A stretch of 64,000 nucleotides of DNA from Methanohalophilus levihalophilus. GTDB taxonomy: Archaea > Halobacteriota > Methanosarcinia > Methanosarcinales > Methanosarcinaceae. Where the stretch lies: positions 598,150-662,149 of the forward strand of contig NZ_JAGGLK010000001.1 in NCBI RefSeq assembly GCF_017874375.1. The letters are read 5' to 3'. The notes beneath the pieces are model-generated. The model searched no databases, had not been told where the DNA came from, and saw only the letters and a list, made by a program, of their open reading frames with translations. Both the position numbers and the translations under genes were made by a program. Within the stretch, counting starts at the first letter, position 1; every line of letters starts with the position of its first letter. Positions 43,939 through 51,469 of this stretch are shown one piece after another.

Positions 43939-44256
43939 ATGGTTGCACCTGTTGTCATTGGAGCCGGCGCAATGGCCTTAGTGAGGCTCATAGCATGGCT
44001 CTCATCAGCCGTTCTCATCACATCCTATGTCAGGGATATCCTGACAAAGGAACCCGGAGAAGACGTTGAAATAAGCCGTGATGATGTAGTCGAGAAAATC
44101 CTTGATAATCCGGATTTAACTGAGGAACAAAAGGAAAAAGCTCTCCTGGAATACCTGAAGATCTCAGGCTCCGGAGGCGGTGGCCTTGAGGAATATGCAA
44201 AATACATTCCAGTAGCCGTTGCTGGATTTGTGGCCATCTCGATTTTTAGGAGGTAA
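43939..44256 (+). CDS. Membrane protein of the virion block, 105 residues
   Basis: Two hydrophobic segments: residues about 3-30 (VVIGAGAMALVRLIAWLSSA) and 88-103 (YIPVAVAGFVAISIF), separated by an acidic region (REDVVEKILDNPDLTEEQKEKALLEYL-type) and a GSGGGG linker. Probably a virion-membrane or pore-forming protein. Confidence 0.55.
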   Translation: MVAPVVIGAGAMALVRLIAWLSSAVLITSYVRDILTKEPGEDVEISRDDVVEKILDNPDLTEEQKEKALLEYLKISGSGGGGLEEYAKYIPVAVAGFVAISIFRR

Positions 44257-44260
44257 AGAT

Positions 44261-44425
44261 ATGCTAGATGCTGAATTCTGGTTAAGGGTTGCACAGATAC
44301 TCGGTGTGCCTGTGGTGGTTGCTGCGTATTTCATGTATCGGGATTACAAGTTCAATCAGAAACTGGTTGAAACACTGACAAAAATCAGCACAACGCTGGA
44401 GCTTGTTCATAAGAAGGAGAACTGA
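44261..44425 (+). CDS. Small single-helix protein, holin-like
   Basis: 54 residues, ATG 44261 after TTAGGAGGTAAAG. One N-terminal membrane helix (WLRVAQILGVPVVVAAYFMY) and a charged coiled tail (RDYKFNQKLVETLTKISTTL) recall BhlA-type holins and small phage membrane proteins. The role is a guess. Confidence 0.5.
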   Translation: MLDAEFWLRVAQILGVPVVVAAYFMYRDYKFNQKLVETLTKISTTLELVHKKEN

Positions 44426-44427
44426 TC

Positions 44428-44709
44428 ATGGTATACAAACCACGAGCATTCAATGTAACAACCGATCCGGAAATGGCTGTAAACCCGGATCCTGATCGTG
44501 ACGTTGTCGTCATCACGAACCTGTCCGGGGCTACAATCTACTGGGGCGTGGATCCGGAGCTCAGCACTGCCAACGGTGCGCCTATCTTCAATAATGGAAG
44601 GGCTGAGTTTTCCCGGGAGAATGGAAGGGATCCCAGGATTGCCAGGTATCTGGTAATAGGCTCTGGCTCCGGAGACGTCAGGATCGATGAAGAAAGCACA
44701 GGAGAATGA
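44428..44709 (+). CDS. Small beta-rich virion-block protein, 93 residues
   Basis: Strand-like pattern with Asp/Gly/Asn turns (PDRDVVVITNLSGATIYWG, then RYLVIGSGSGDVRIDEES), as in small virion decoration or baseplate-like proteins. Overlaps the next gene as ATGA. Confidence 0.5.
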   Translation: MVYKPRAFNVTTDPEMAVNPDPDRDVVVITNLSGATIYWGVDPELSTANGAPIFNNGRAEFSRENGRDPRIARYLVIGSGSGDVRIDEESTGE

Positions 44710-45167
44710 TTATGGGAACATATTCAGATCCTGCATTGATTCTGCCTGGAAGTGTTGACACTACCGGACTTGCTGATGATGCAGTTACAACTGCAAAAAT
44801 AATAAATGATGCAGTGACAGCTGCCAAAATTGACACTCTGACAGAGGCATTAATTGATGCTGCAATGGGTGGAGATGTCCCGGTGATCTCCTCCGATTCC
44901 TTTGTTGGAAACAATACTCAGAATCGTGCTATTCCGCATGGTCTTGGTCGAACTCCAAAAATGGTACTAATCCGGGCGCAGGACAGAGGGTGGAATCAGG
45001 TACAGCTAAATGGTGGGGCTCGAATACATTATCAAGATACAGTTAACCAAAGCGTTCGCAGTGTTACCGCACCAGATTCAACTAATTTCTATGTTGGTGA
45101 TGGTGTAGACTATGCCATATCTTGTAACTCATCTTCCCATACTTGGGAATGGATAGCAATTGGGTGA
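44706..45167 (+). CDS. Spike/fibre-like protein
   Basis: 153 residues. N-terminal repeats DAVTTAKIINDAVTAAKID are common in phage tail-fibre and receptor-binding proteins, where they form trimeric shafts. The C-terminal beta-rich domain (HGLGRTPKMVLIRAQD, then FYVGDGVDYAISCNSS) also resembles fibre tips. It is probably the host-recognition protein of the element. Confidence 0.65.
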   Translation: MIMGTYSDPALILPGSVDTTGLADDAVTTAKIINDAVTAAKIDTLTEALIDAAMGGDVPVISSDSFVGNNTQNRAIPHGLGRTPKMVLIRAQDRGWNQVQLNGGARIHYQDTVNQSVRSVTAPDSTNFYVGDGVDYAISCNSSSHTWEWIAIG

Positions 45168-45173
45168 TTTTAA

Positions 45174-45392
45174 ATGAAGTACTGGAGAAAACCAGACGGG
45201 ACATGTGGAACTTACGATGATGACGGCTTTGTCCCTGATTCAGAGGAAGTTGACCAGGCTACTTATGATGCCTGGGTAGCAGCTCAGCCAGTTCCGGAAC
45301 CTGAGCCAGACCTGAAGGTTGAGTACAAAAAGCTCACAGATGACAATGCCAGAATCAAATTCATTGCTAAGAAGCTTGGATTTGATGACTGA
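45174..45392 (+). CDS. Small protein after the fibre gene, 72 residues
   Basis: Acidic, proline-containing (EPEPDLKVEYKKLTDD) with an aromatic N-terminus (YWRKPDGTCGTYDDDG). Position after a fibre gene recalls fibre-assembly or accessory tip proteins of phages. No family assigned. Confidence 0.5.
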   Translation: MKYWRKPDGTCGTYDDDGFVPDSEEVDQATYDAWVAAQPVPEPEPDLKVEYKKLTDDNARIKFIAKKLGFDD

Positions 45393-45415
45393 AAAGGTAT
45401 ACCTTTCTGCAGATG

Positions 45416-45456
45416 GGAAATATCGTTATTTTTAGGGTTAAATAATGATATTTCCG
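45416..45456. promoter_or_regulatory. 16-bp-arm palindrome containing promoter repeat copy C
   Basis: GGAAATATCGTTATTT (45416-45431) and AAATAATGATATTTCC (45440-45455) form an inverted repeat with one mismatch around TTAGGGTT. The right part is copy C of the element repeat. It lies 35 bp before the AbrB-like gene, as an autoregulatory operator would. A TTGTATACAA palindrome follows at about 45472. Confidence 0.65.
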
Positions 45457-45490
45457 AATGTTTTTTTATTGTTGTATACAATGTTGTTGC

Positions 45491-45661
45491 ATGCCTATTT
45501 TACAGCAGGGATCGGATGGTAAATTCACGGTCACAGTACCAAAGTCTTTTGTCGTTGCGAAGAACTGGAAAAAAGGTGACAAAATCGGTTTTTCAATCGT
45601 TGATGAAATAAACAGGCCACAGCCTGGAGATATCTACATCCGGAGAAATGCCAGCCGGTAA
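45491..45661 (+). CDS. AbrB/SpoVT-like DNA-binding protein
   Basis: 56 residues from ATG 45491. KFTVTVPKSFVVAKNWKKGDKIGFSIVD is the swapped-hairpin AbrB pattern (strand, PK-hinge, helix, GDK turn, strand). It is a candidate repressor or switch protein of the element acting on the three promoter repeats. It overlaps the resolvase gene by 14 bp. Confidence 0.7.
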   Translation: MPILQQGSDGKFTVTVPKSFVVAKNWKKGDKIGFSIVDEINRPQPGDIYIRRNASR

Positions 45662-46154
45662 AAGTACGGTTGTGCAACCAGGAATACACAACCCTGGTAA
45701 AGTTGCCTATGCCAGGGTTTCTGCAGATCACCAGAACCTGGACTCTCAGCTTGACGCTCTGGTTTCTGCAGGTTTCCGGAAAAATGAGATCCTTGTAGAT
45801 GTCGAGAGCGGAACACATGACGGCAGGAAGGCCTATCAGGACCTGTGTGAGCTCATCAGAAAAGGCAATATCTCGGAAGTCTGGGTATATCGTATTGATC
45901 GCCTGGGAAGAAATCACTATGAACTTGTTTCTTTTTTGAAGCTCCTTGAAGATTCTGGATGCGAACTTATCAGCCTGTGTGAACCGTTCGTGAAAGAGTG
46001 GAGATCTTTCAGTTGGGCATTCCGTGCAACCTGGGAAGCACTCGGTGATGCACGCTATGAGCTCATGAGATTGAAGGAACGACAGAAGGCAGGCATTACT
46101 GCAGCAAAAGGAAGGGGGAAACATCTTGGAAGACCAAGGAAAAAAAAGTCATAA
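45648..46154 (+). CDS. Serine recombinase (resolvase/invertase family)
   Basis: 168 residues. AYARVSADHQNLDSQLDAL carries the nucleophilic Ser, with VYRIDRLGRN and the catalytic arginines following; a short C-terminal HTH-like tail ends GRGKHLGRPRKKK. The domain is resolvase-sized, so it probably resolves multimers or inverts DNA, separate from the tyrosine integrase. A second recombinase on so small an element is notable. Confidence 0.85.
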   Translation: MPAGKSTVVQPGIHNPGKVAYARVSADHQNLDSQLDALVSAGFRKNEILVDVESGTHDGRKAYQDLCELIRKGNISEVWVYRIDRLGRNHYELVSFLKLLEDSGCELISLCEPFVKEWRSFSWAFRATWEALGDARYELMRLKERQKAGITAAKGRGKHLGRPRKKKS

Positions 46155-46159
46155 AATAG

Positions 46160-46360
46160 TCATAAAAAAGAACCTTGCCTCCAGCTAGGCACAAATCCAT
46201 GAGGACACATACCTATCATATCAGCTTCATTGAAATCTGGCTCGTCATGTGATTCTGATACAAAGGAACAGTTTCTTACAGCACATTTTGTACATTTCCA
46301 AATTTCCATACAATAACCTATCCCGGATTCTTTAAAAGCGTTACTTTCCTTTTTGTACAC
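46160..46360 (-). CDS. Small cysteine-rich protein
   Basis: 66 residues, or 49 if it starts at the internal Met before EIWKCTKCAVRNCSF. Cys pairs (CTKC, a later CPHG) suggest a zinc site. It is the only leftward gene of the element. Function unknown. Confidence 0.45.
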   Translation of the reverse strand: MYKKESNAFKESGIGYCMEIWKCTKCAVRNCSFVSESHDEPDFNEADMIGMCPHGFVPSWRQGSFL

Positions 46361-46499
46361 CTTGCAACTGATACTGATTATATCCCCAGCTGAGCTGGTC
46401 CTGGAGAAAGGCCTTTCTTTGAAACTAACCTAAAAAGGAAAAAAGGAGGTTTGGTGTTGGTGGTGGAGTGACAATAGGATGCCGCACCACCCAAGGATG

Positions 46500-47186
46500 T
46501 CAGCAATGTTCAACCATTGATTTGAACATTGCAAGGCCATCTGCAGACCCGAGGATGTCTTCAGAAGCACGCTCAGGGTGTGGCATCAAACCCACTACAT
46601 TCCCTTCGGAATTGCTTATTCCCGCAATGTTGTTTCGGGAACCGTTTGGATTTGCTTCCCCTGTAGCATTCCCTTTTTCATCGACATATCGAAAAGCAAC
46701 CTGATTATTCTCTTCGAGATTTTCCAGCCCTAAGTCATTGATGTAATAATTGCCATCTTTGTGAGCAATCGGAATACGGACAATCTGCCCTTCCTTAAAA
46801 CCGGAAGTAAAGGGAGTATTAGTATTTTCAACCCTGAGATATGTCCATTCACATCTGAATTTTGGATAGCGGTTGGTAGCAAGCGCACCGTCAAGAAGAC
46901 CTGATTCAGTTAGTATCTGGAAACCATTGCAAATTCCAAGTATTGGTTTTCCGTCTTCGGCCATTCTGCGAACGGAATCCATTATTGGAGTTCTGGAAGC
47001 AATAGCCCCTGAACGCAGGTAATCGCCATAGGAGAAACCTCCTGGAATTACTGCTCCTTCATAGTCACTGAGGTCCGCATCCTTATACCATACAAGATTG
47101 GCATCTGCACCCACTACATCTTTCAATACATGCAGTACATCAAGGTCGCAATTACTTCCACCAAACTGCACGATTGCGATGCTCAT
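46500..47186 (-). CDS. purQ: Phosphoribosylformylglycinamidine synthase, glutaminase subunit
   Basis: 228 residues. Class I glutamine amidotransferase: VIPGGFSYGDYLRSG, the nucleophile Cys in ILGICNGFQIL and the C-terminal GLMPHPERA with His and Glu. It supplies ammonia to PurL for purine synthesis. Its last codons come from the integrated element: the C-terminus is now VEHC instead of the ancestral VEHIK. It overlaps purS by 4 bp. Confidence 0.95.
   Translation of the reverse strand: MSIAIVQFGGSNCDLDVLHVLKDVVGADANLVWYKDADLSDYEGAVIPGGFSYGDYLRSGAIASRTPIMDSVRRMAEDGKPILGICNGFQILTESGLLDGALATNRYPKFRCEWTYLRVENTNTPFTSGFKEGQIVRIPIAHKDGNYYINDLGLENLEENNQVAFRYVDEKGNATGEANPNGSRNNIAGISNSEGNVVGLMPHPERASEDILGSADGLAMFKSMVEHC
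46507..46529. repeat. attR: 23-bp integration site
   Basis: Second copy of the direct repeat. It forms the last coding bases of the current purQ (FKSMVEH). The 7-8-7 core palindrome is identical to attL. Confidence 0.85.
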
Positions 47187-47434
47187 TCAATCTCCCTCAA
47201 ATCAATGGTATAATCATGGATAATAGGATTGGCAATTAATTTCTGGCACATCTGGTCAATTTGATCACGTGCCATGTCGGAAGACTCAGCTTCAAGTTCA
47301 ATAAGGTATTCTTTTGCACTCCGGACACTGTCAGGGAAATAGCCAAGGTGTTCAAGAGCACGTTTGATTGTGGTACCTTCAGGATCCAGCATCCCTGCTT
47401 TGAGTTTAACGGTAACTTCTGCGGAATAGCGCAT
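47183..47434 (-). CDS. purS: Phosphoribosylformylglycinamidine synthase subunit PurS
   Basis: 83 residues from ATG 47434 (a longer in-frame start would add 22 unrelated residues). YSAEVTVKLKAGMLDPEGTT and the end of the small ferredoxin-like fold (IANPIIHDYTID) are typical. PurS dimers link PurQ and PurL. Confidence 0.93.
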   Translation of the reverse strand: MRYSAEVTVKLKAGMLDPEGTTIKRALEHLGYFPDSVRSAKEYLIELEAESSDMARDQIDQMCQKLIANPIIHDYTIDLREIE

Positions 47435-47519
47435 TGTAGGGCCTCTTAATAATTCTGATATGAGTAGTATAAAACAATCAGGCAGGTTAAACACCTGCAA
47501 TTTGGTATATAACCTTTAT

Positions 47520-48104
47520 TCACAATCTCTCTTTTGCGGAAATAATCCTCTGTAATAGTGTTACATGAGTGATAAGGGCAATGAATGCTAAAATCGGTCC
47601 GAGGAAACCGGTGAAAGCAGCAATTATCAAAAGGATCATACGTTCGGAACGCTCGGCAATTCCCACATTTAAAACACCGGAACCGGCAGCTTCAGCCCTT
47701 GCACGAGTATAGCTCACTAAAAAAGAACCAATCATTGCAAACATAGCCCAAAGCCAGACATCGATTCCAAGGAGAGGGGATTGTACCATATTTCCTGAAA
47801 TAAGGCCATAAATGATACCAGCAAAGATTAATGCATCTGCATAGCGATCACAGACGGAGTCCAGAACTCCCCCAAACCGGGTGGTAAAATTCGAAGCGCG
47901 GGCAACTGCTCCGTCAAATACGTCAAAAATACCACTAAGTAAAAGCAGTACGCCACCCAGGATCATGCTACCCCTTGCAAACATAAAAGCTGCTATTGCA
48001 CTGACAACAAGTCCAAGAACAGTCAGGGTATTCGGAGACAAAGGAATCCGGGCAGCAACAGGAAGAACTTTGACTCTTACGGTATCTTTTAAATCACCTA
48101 GAAT
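47520..48104 (-). CDS. CDP-alcohol phosphatidyltransferase, probable archaetidylinositol-phosphate synthase type
   Basis: Integral membrane enzyme with the CDP-alcohol signature DVFDGAVARASNFTTRFGGVLDSVCDRYAD (DG..AR....G..D...D). Starting at TTG 48041 gives 173 residues but drops the usual N-terminal segment before SPNTLTVLG. The frame is open 21 codons further (KVLPVAARIPLSPN) without ATG, GTG or TTG; ATT 48104 with GAGGGAT in front is the best longer start, giving 194 residues. It transfers an alcohol phosphate to CDP-archaeol-type lipids; inositol-1-phosphate is the likely acceptor. Confidence 0.78.
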   Translation of the reverse strand: MLGDLKDTVRVKVLPVAARIPLSPNTLTVLGLVVSAIAAFMFARGSMILGGVLLLLSGIFDVFDGAVARASNFTTRFGGVLDSVCDRYADALIFAGIIYGLISGNMVQSPLLGIDVWLWAMFAMIGSFLVSYTRARAEAAGSGVLNVGIAERSERMILLIIAAFTGFLGPILAFIALITHVTLLQRIISAKERL

Positions 48105-48293
48105 TCGTTATCCCTCGCGATATTTGTTTCCGGTTTAGATAAAGGGATTCTTAGTATTAAAAGTGACTGGATTTGCAGGCAATGAAGGTTTCTAATCTCA
48201 AAATTGATGATAACACTGGAAATAGAAAGCGAAGAAGGAATTGGAACAACAGTAAAGTTATTGATTCCAAATAAATGAAAATAAAGAAGTGCA

Positions 48294-48920
48294 TCAGACT
48301 TTATTATCGTTTTCAGACAATTTTCGAATAACTTTCTGCATGTTTAATTTAGCGTCATGGTAATCAGGATCAATGTGCAAAACATGGGCAAAGCAGTTGA
48401 TAGCATCATCATATTCTTCCAGGTTTGAATGGGCTATCCCTTTATTGTTCCAGACAAAAGCTTTTTTCTCATCCGAAATTGAATGTCCTTCAAAAGAGAT
48501 GTTTTCATAGCATTTGATGGCATCCTGATGTTTGCCAAGCATGCACAACATTAAGCCTTTGTTTATCCAGGCATTGTCATATGAAGGATCTATTTTGAGA
48601 ACTTCGTCAAAACAGGAAAGAGCGCATTCCAGATCATAAAGATTGGAGCAGGCAACTCCTTTATTATACCAGACAAATGGATTAGTTGAATCAAGAGCCA
48701 GAGCCTTTTCAAAGCATTCAATCGCTGATTCATACTCACTCAAATCACAGTGAGCAATACCCTAATTTACCCACACAAGAGCCACTGCTTCATCTTTCCA
48801 GAGATGTGGGTCACGTGGACCTTCAAGAACCATGGAGTAATACTTGATTTTGTCTTCGGGATACTCCGAGTGAAAGGCCATATGAAACCATTTTTCAGCC
48901 GTTTTGTCTTCAGATGACAC
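48294..48920 (-). CDS. TPR-repeat protein with an internal in-frame TAG
   Basis: From GTG 48920 the frame gives 208 residues if TAG at 48764-48762 (codon 53) is read. Downstream are three TPR-type units whose first helices contain WYNKGVA, WINKGLM and WNNKGIA. The first unit reads WVN-TAG-GIAHCDL, so the TAG stands where the others have Lys. AAG to TAG is one base change and pyrrolysine is a lysine derivative. A TTG at 48743 could start a shorter protein but would begin within the first repeat. It is probably a protein-interaction scaffold; partner unknown. Confidence 0.75.
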
Positions 48921-49079
48921 AATAAAACGCCTACCACATTAATGTAATCTGTTATTGCAGCAATAACGATAAAAGTTATAGTCAACGTTAACCTTCAAAT
49001 ACCTATTGTTTCTTTAAAAGCTGTAAATTACATCTACAAAAAACTCCAATTTACCTACTACTCCAGCGAAGTATCCCAC

Positions 49080-51212
49080 ATGACCAGAATTGCCGCATAC
49101 TTTGATTTGAATCTACAAAATTCTTTTTTGGAGGATCTGAATAAGAAATTGCATGCTCGCAATCATTCAAACATCCGTATCTACTCTGAAAAAGAAGGTT
49201 GGAAATATACACATCTAGTTAAACCGGAATTTGGTTGTAAGAATATCATAATTGAAGCATCAACAGATAAAAAAAAAGATACATCAGGAGATGCAATTGT
49301 ATTAGATTGCGATATTGTAAACCTTAACCATCTGGTGCAGAAGTATGCAGTAAGGATAAACAGTTCAAATGAAATCCTGAAAGAAATACTCAGGAAAAAA
49401 CTTCAAGAAATTGCTCCTTCCAAAAAAAGCATTGCAGAAACTCTGGACAATACTCTCCGGGACGCGAGAGGATCTTATGCAATAATAGGCAAACTTGATA
49501 ACTACGTATTTCTCTCCTGCGATCTCGAAGGGGTAAAAAATCTCTGGTATTCCTGCAAAAACGGGTTTGCAGCAGCTTCCGAAAAGAAATTCTTGCCAAC
49601 AGATACGGATGCCGAAAAGCTGGACCCCAGAACAATTCTTGTTTTTGATACAGAAGAAAAAGCGTGTGAGTCTTTTAAGAGGGCGCATAATTTCGGATTC
49701 AGCAGAGCAGAAAAAGAATGTGATACTGCAGCCAAAGAATTACTGGAACTGGTGGAAGAAACTACTGATATCCGGATACCAGATGAACCGTTCGGAATCC
49801 TGTTTTCCGGAGGGCTGGACTCATCATTAATTGCGACTATTTGTAAAAAGGTGAATCCTGAAGCCCAATTTACCTGCTACACAGCAGGTTTTGGAGAAGA
49901 AAGTGAAGTCCCGGACGTGGAACATGCAAGAAGAGCAGCAGAAAGACTTGGGGTCAAATTAAAAATAGCAACCTTATCACTTGAACAGGCTGAAAAATAT
50001 CTACAAAAACTTGTTCCCCTTCTTGAGACCACATCCGTTCCGATGGTGGGTGTGGGCCTTGCACTTTACGCAGCAACAAAGGCAGCCAGTGAAGATGGGA
50101 TTAAAGTCCTTCTAACCGGCAGCGGAGCCGACGAGATGTTTGGGGGCTACAACAGACATAAAACAGCTGAAAACCTTTCAGAAGAATGCCTGAACGATAC
50201 ACTGAATATCCATATTCGTGATACCTACCGGGATGAACTAATCGGTTCAGAATGTGGCATAATCATGAGGGCTCCGCTTCTTGACAGGAAAGTGATGGAA
50301 TATGCACTGGAACTTCCTGATGAATGCAAAATGCATGACGATGAGAACAAATATGTTTTGAGGCTGATAGCCGGGAAACTTGGAATGACTGAAGAAACCA
50401 CCCACAGGCCAAAAAAGGCAGCACAATACGGAAGCCGATCCGATAAAGCAATTGAGAAGCTGGCAAAAAAATATGGATATAGCTGTAAATCCGATTATCT
50501 TGAAAGTCTGAAAAATGAAGATAAGCCTCCTTTAGGCGTGCTTTTCAGTTCGGGAAAAGACTGCACCTATGCCCTTCACCTTATGCACGATAAAGGATAT
50601 CCAATCAAATGTCTCATCACTATCAGGAGCCAGAATCCCGATTCATACATGTTCCATACCCCAAATATCAATCTTGCACAGATGCAGGCTGATGCGATGG
50701 AAATTCCACTCATTGAATGGAACACCGAAGGGGAAAAGGAAGTCGAGCTCGAAGACCTGAAAAATGCACTCCAGGAAGCAATAGATAAGTTTGGTATCAG
50801 GGGAATCATAACCGGTGCCTTGCATTCAAATTACCAGAGAGAAAGGATAGAAAACATCTGCAGGGAACTTGGAATTGAAGCATTTTCTCCCCTCTGGGGC
50901 ATGGATCAGGAGAACGAAATGAGAGAACTTCTTGATTATGGTTTTTCATTCATTTTCAGCAGCATTGCAGCATACGGGCTTAACAGCAATTGGGTTGGGA
51001 GAGAGATAGCCGAGGGAGATATTGAGAAGCTTGTAAAGCTTAATGAAAAGATAGGACTAAATGTTGCCGGAGAAGGCGGGGAGTTCGAGAGTTTTGTGCT
51101 GGATGCGCCACTTTTCAAGAAGAGAATTGAAATACTGGAAAGCAAGGTCATCGAACTTGACGAGTACACTGCGCGCTTTGTAATTGAAAAAGCTTTATTG
51201 GTGGACAAATAA
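49080..51212 (+). CDS. Asparagine-synthase-like / diphthine-ammonia ligase fusion
   Basis: 710 residues with two PP-loop ATPase domains. Residues about 1-225 resemble a degenerate glutaminase-type N-domain without the catalytic Cys2. Residues about 240-470 are the asparagine synthase B domain (LFSGGLDSSLIA, GSGADEMFGGYNRH). Residues about 475-710 are the Dph6 domain (LFSSGKDCTYAL, GALHSNYQRERIENICRELG, PLWG). Dph6 amidates diphthine on elongation factor 2. The first half may deliver ammonia or be a separate amidotransferase. Confidence 0.85.
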   Translation: MTRIAAYFDLNLQNSFLEDLNKKLHARNHSNIRIYSEKEGWKYTHLVKPEFGCKNIIIEASTDKKKDTSGDAIVLDCDIVNLNHLVQKYAVRINSSNEILKEILRKKLQEIAPSKKSIAETLDNTLRDARGSYAIIGKLDNYVFLSCDLEGVKNLWYSCKNGFAAASEKKFLPTDTDAEKLDPRTILVFDTEEKACESFKRAHNFGFSRAEKECDTAAKELLELVEETTDIRIPDEPFGILFSGGLDSSLIATICKKVNPEAQFTCYTAGFGEESEVPDVEHARRAAERLGVKLKIATLSLEQAEKYLQKLVPLLETTSVPMVGVGLALYAATKAASEDGIKVLLTGSGADEMFGGYNRHKTAENLSEECLNDTLNIHIRDTYRDELIGSECGIIMRAPLLDRKVMEYALELPDECKMHDDENKYVLRLIAGKLGMTEETTHRPKKAAQYGSRSDKAIEKLAKKYGYSCKSDYLESLKNEDKPPLGVLFSSGKDCTYALHLMHDKGYPIKCLITIRSQNPDSYMFHTPNINLAQMQADAMEIPLIEWNTEGEKEVELEDLKNALQEAIDKFGIRGIITGALHSNYQRERIENICRELGIEAFSPLWGMDQENEMRELLDYGFSFIFSSIAAYGLNSNWVGREIAEGDIEKLVKLNEKIGLNVAGEGGEFESFVLDAPLFKKRIEILESKVIELDEYTARFVIEKALLVDK

Positions 51213-51241
51213 AATATATTCATCAATTGGGAGGGTTTTAA

Positions 51242-51436
51242 GTGGGAAATATCAATCCAGATAAAAAGAAAGATGAAATTACTGACAAGGAAGCAGAGGA
51301 TACCGAAGAAGAAATCGAAGACTGGTGTGAATCTTTCGTCGGTCCTGAAGATGAAATGACCGATGCTGACAAGCAGGTCAGTCAATGGTGTCGTCTGGAA
51401 TCCGACGACAAGAAAAAGAAAGAAGATAAGGATTGA
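51242..51436 (+). CDS. Small acidic protein, unknown
   Basis: 64 residues, GTG start after GGGAGGG. Highly charged with two Trp-Cys pairs (IEDWCESF, SQWCRLES). It sits between the Dph6 fusion and pyruvate kinase with short gaps. The paired WC motifs are unusual in so acidic a peptide. No family recognised. Confidence 0.6.
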   Translation: MGNINPDKKKDEITDKEAEDTEEEIEDWCESFVGPEDEMTDADKQVSQWCRLESDDKKKKEDKD

Positions 51437-51469
51437 GACTGCTATAAATTATTCTTCGGGGTAAAAGAA

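Larger units (their letters stand above)
37817..46506. mobile_element. Integrated virus-like element (about 8.7 kb) in the purQ 3' end
   Basis: Bounded by a 23-bp perfect direct repeat (37817-37839 and 46507-46529). Nearly all genes point right and overlap by ATGA or TAATG. Content: small DNA-binding proteins, tyrosine recombinase, a run of tiny membrane proteins, a basic peptide, a probable virion block (129, 262, 108, 105, 54, 93, 153 and 72 residues), an AbrB-like protein and a serine recombinase. I find no Walker A motif, polymerase, helicase, tail or terminase gene. A small non-tailed, possibly membrane-containing virus, or a satellite, fits best. Three of its genes contain internal TAG codons. 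Confidence 0.85.
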
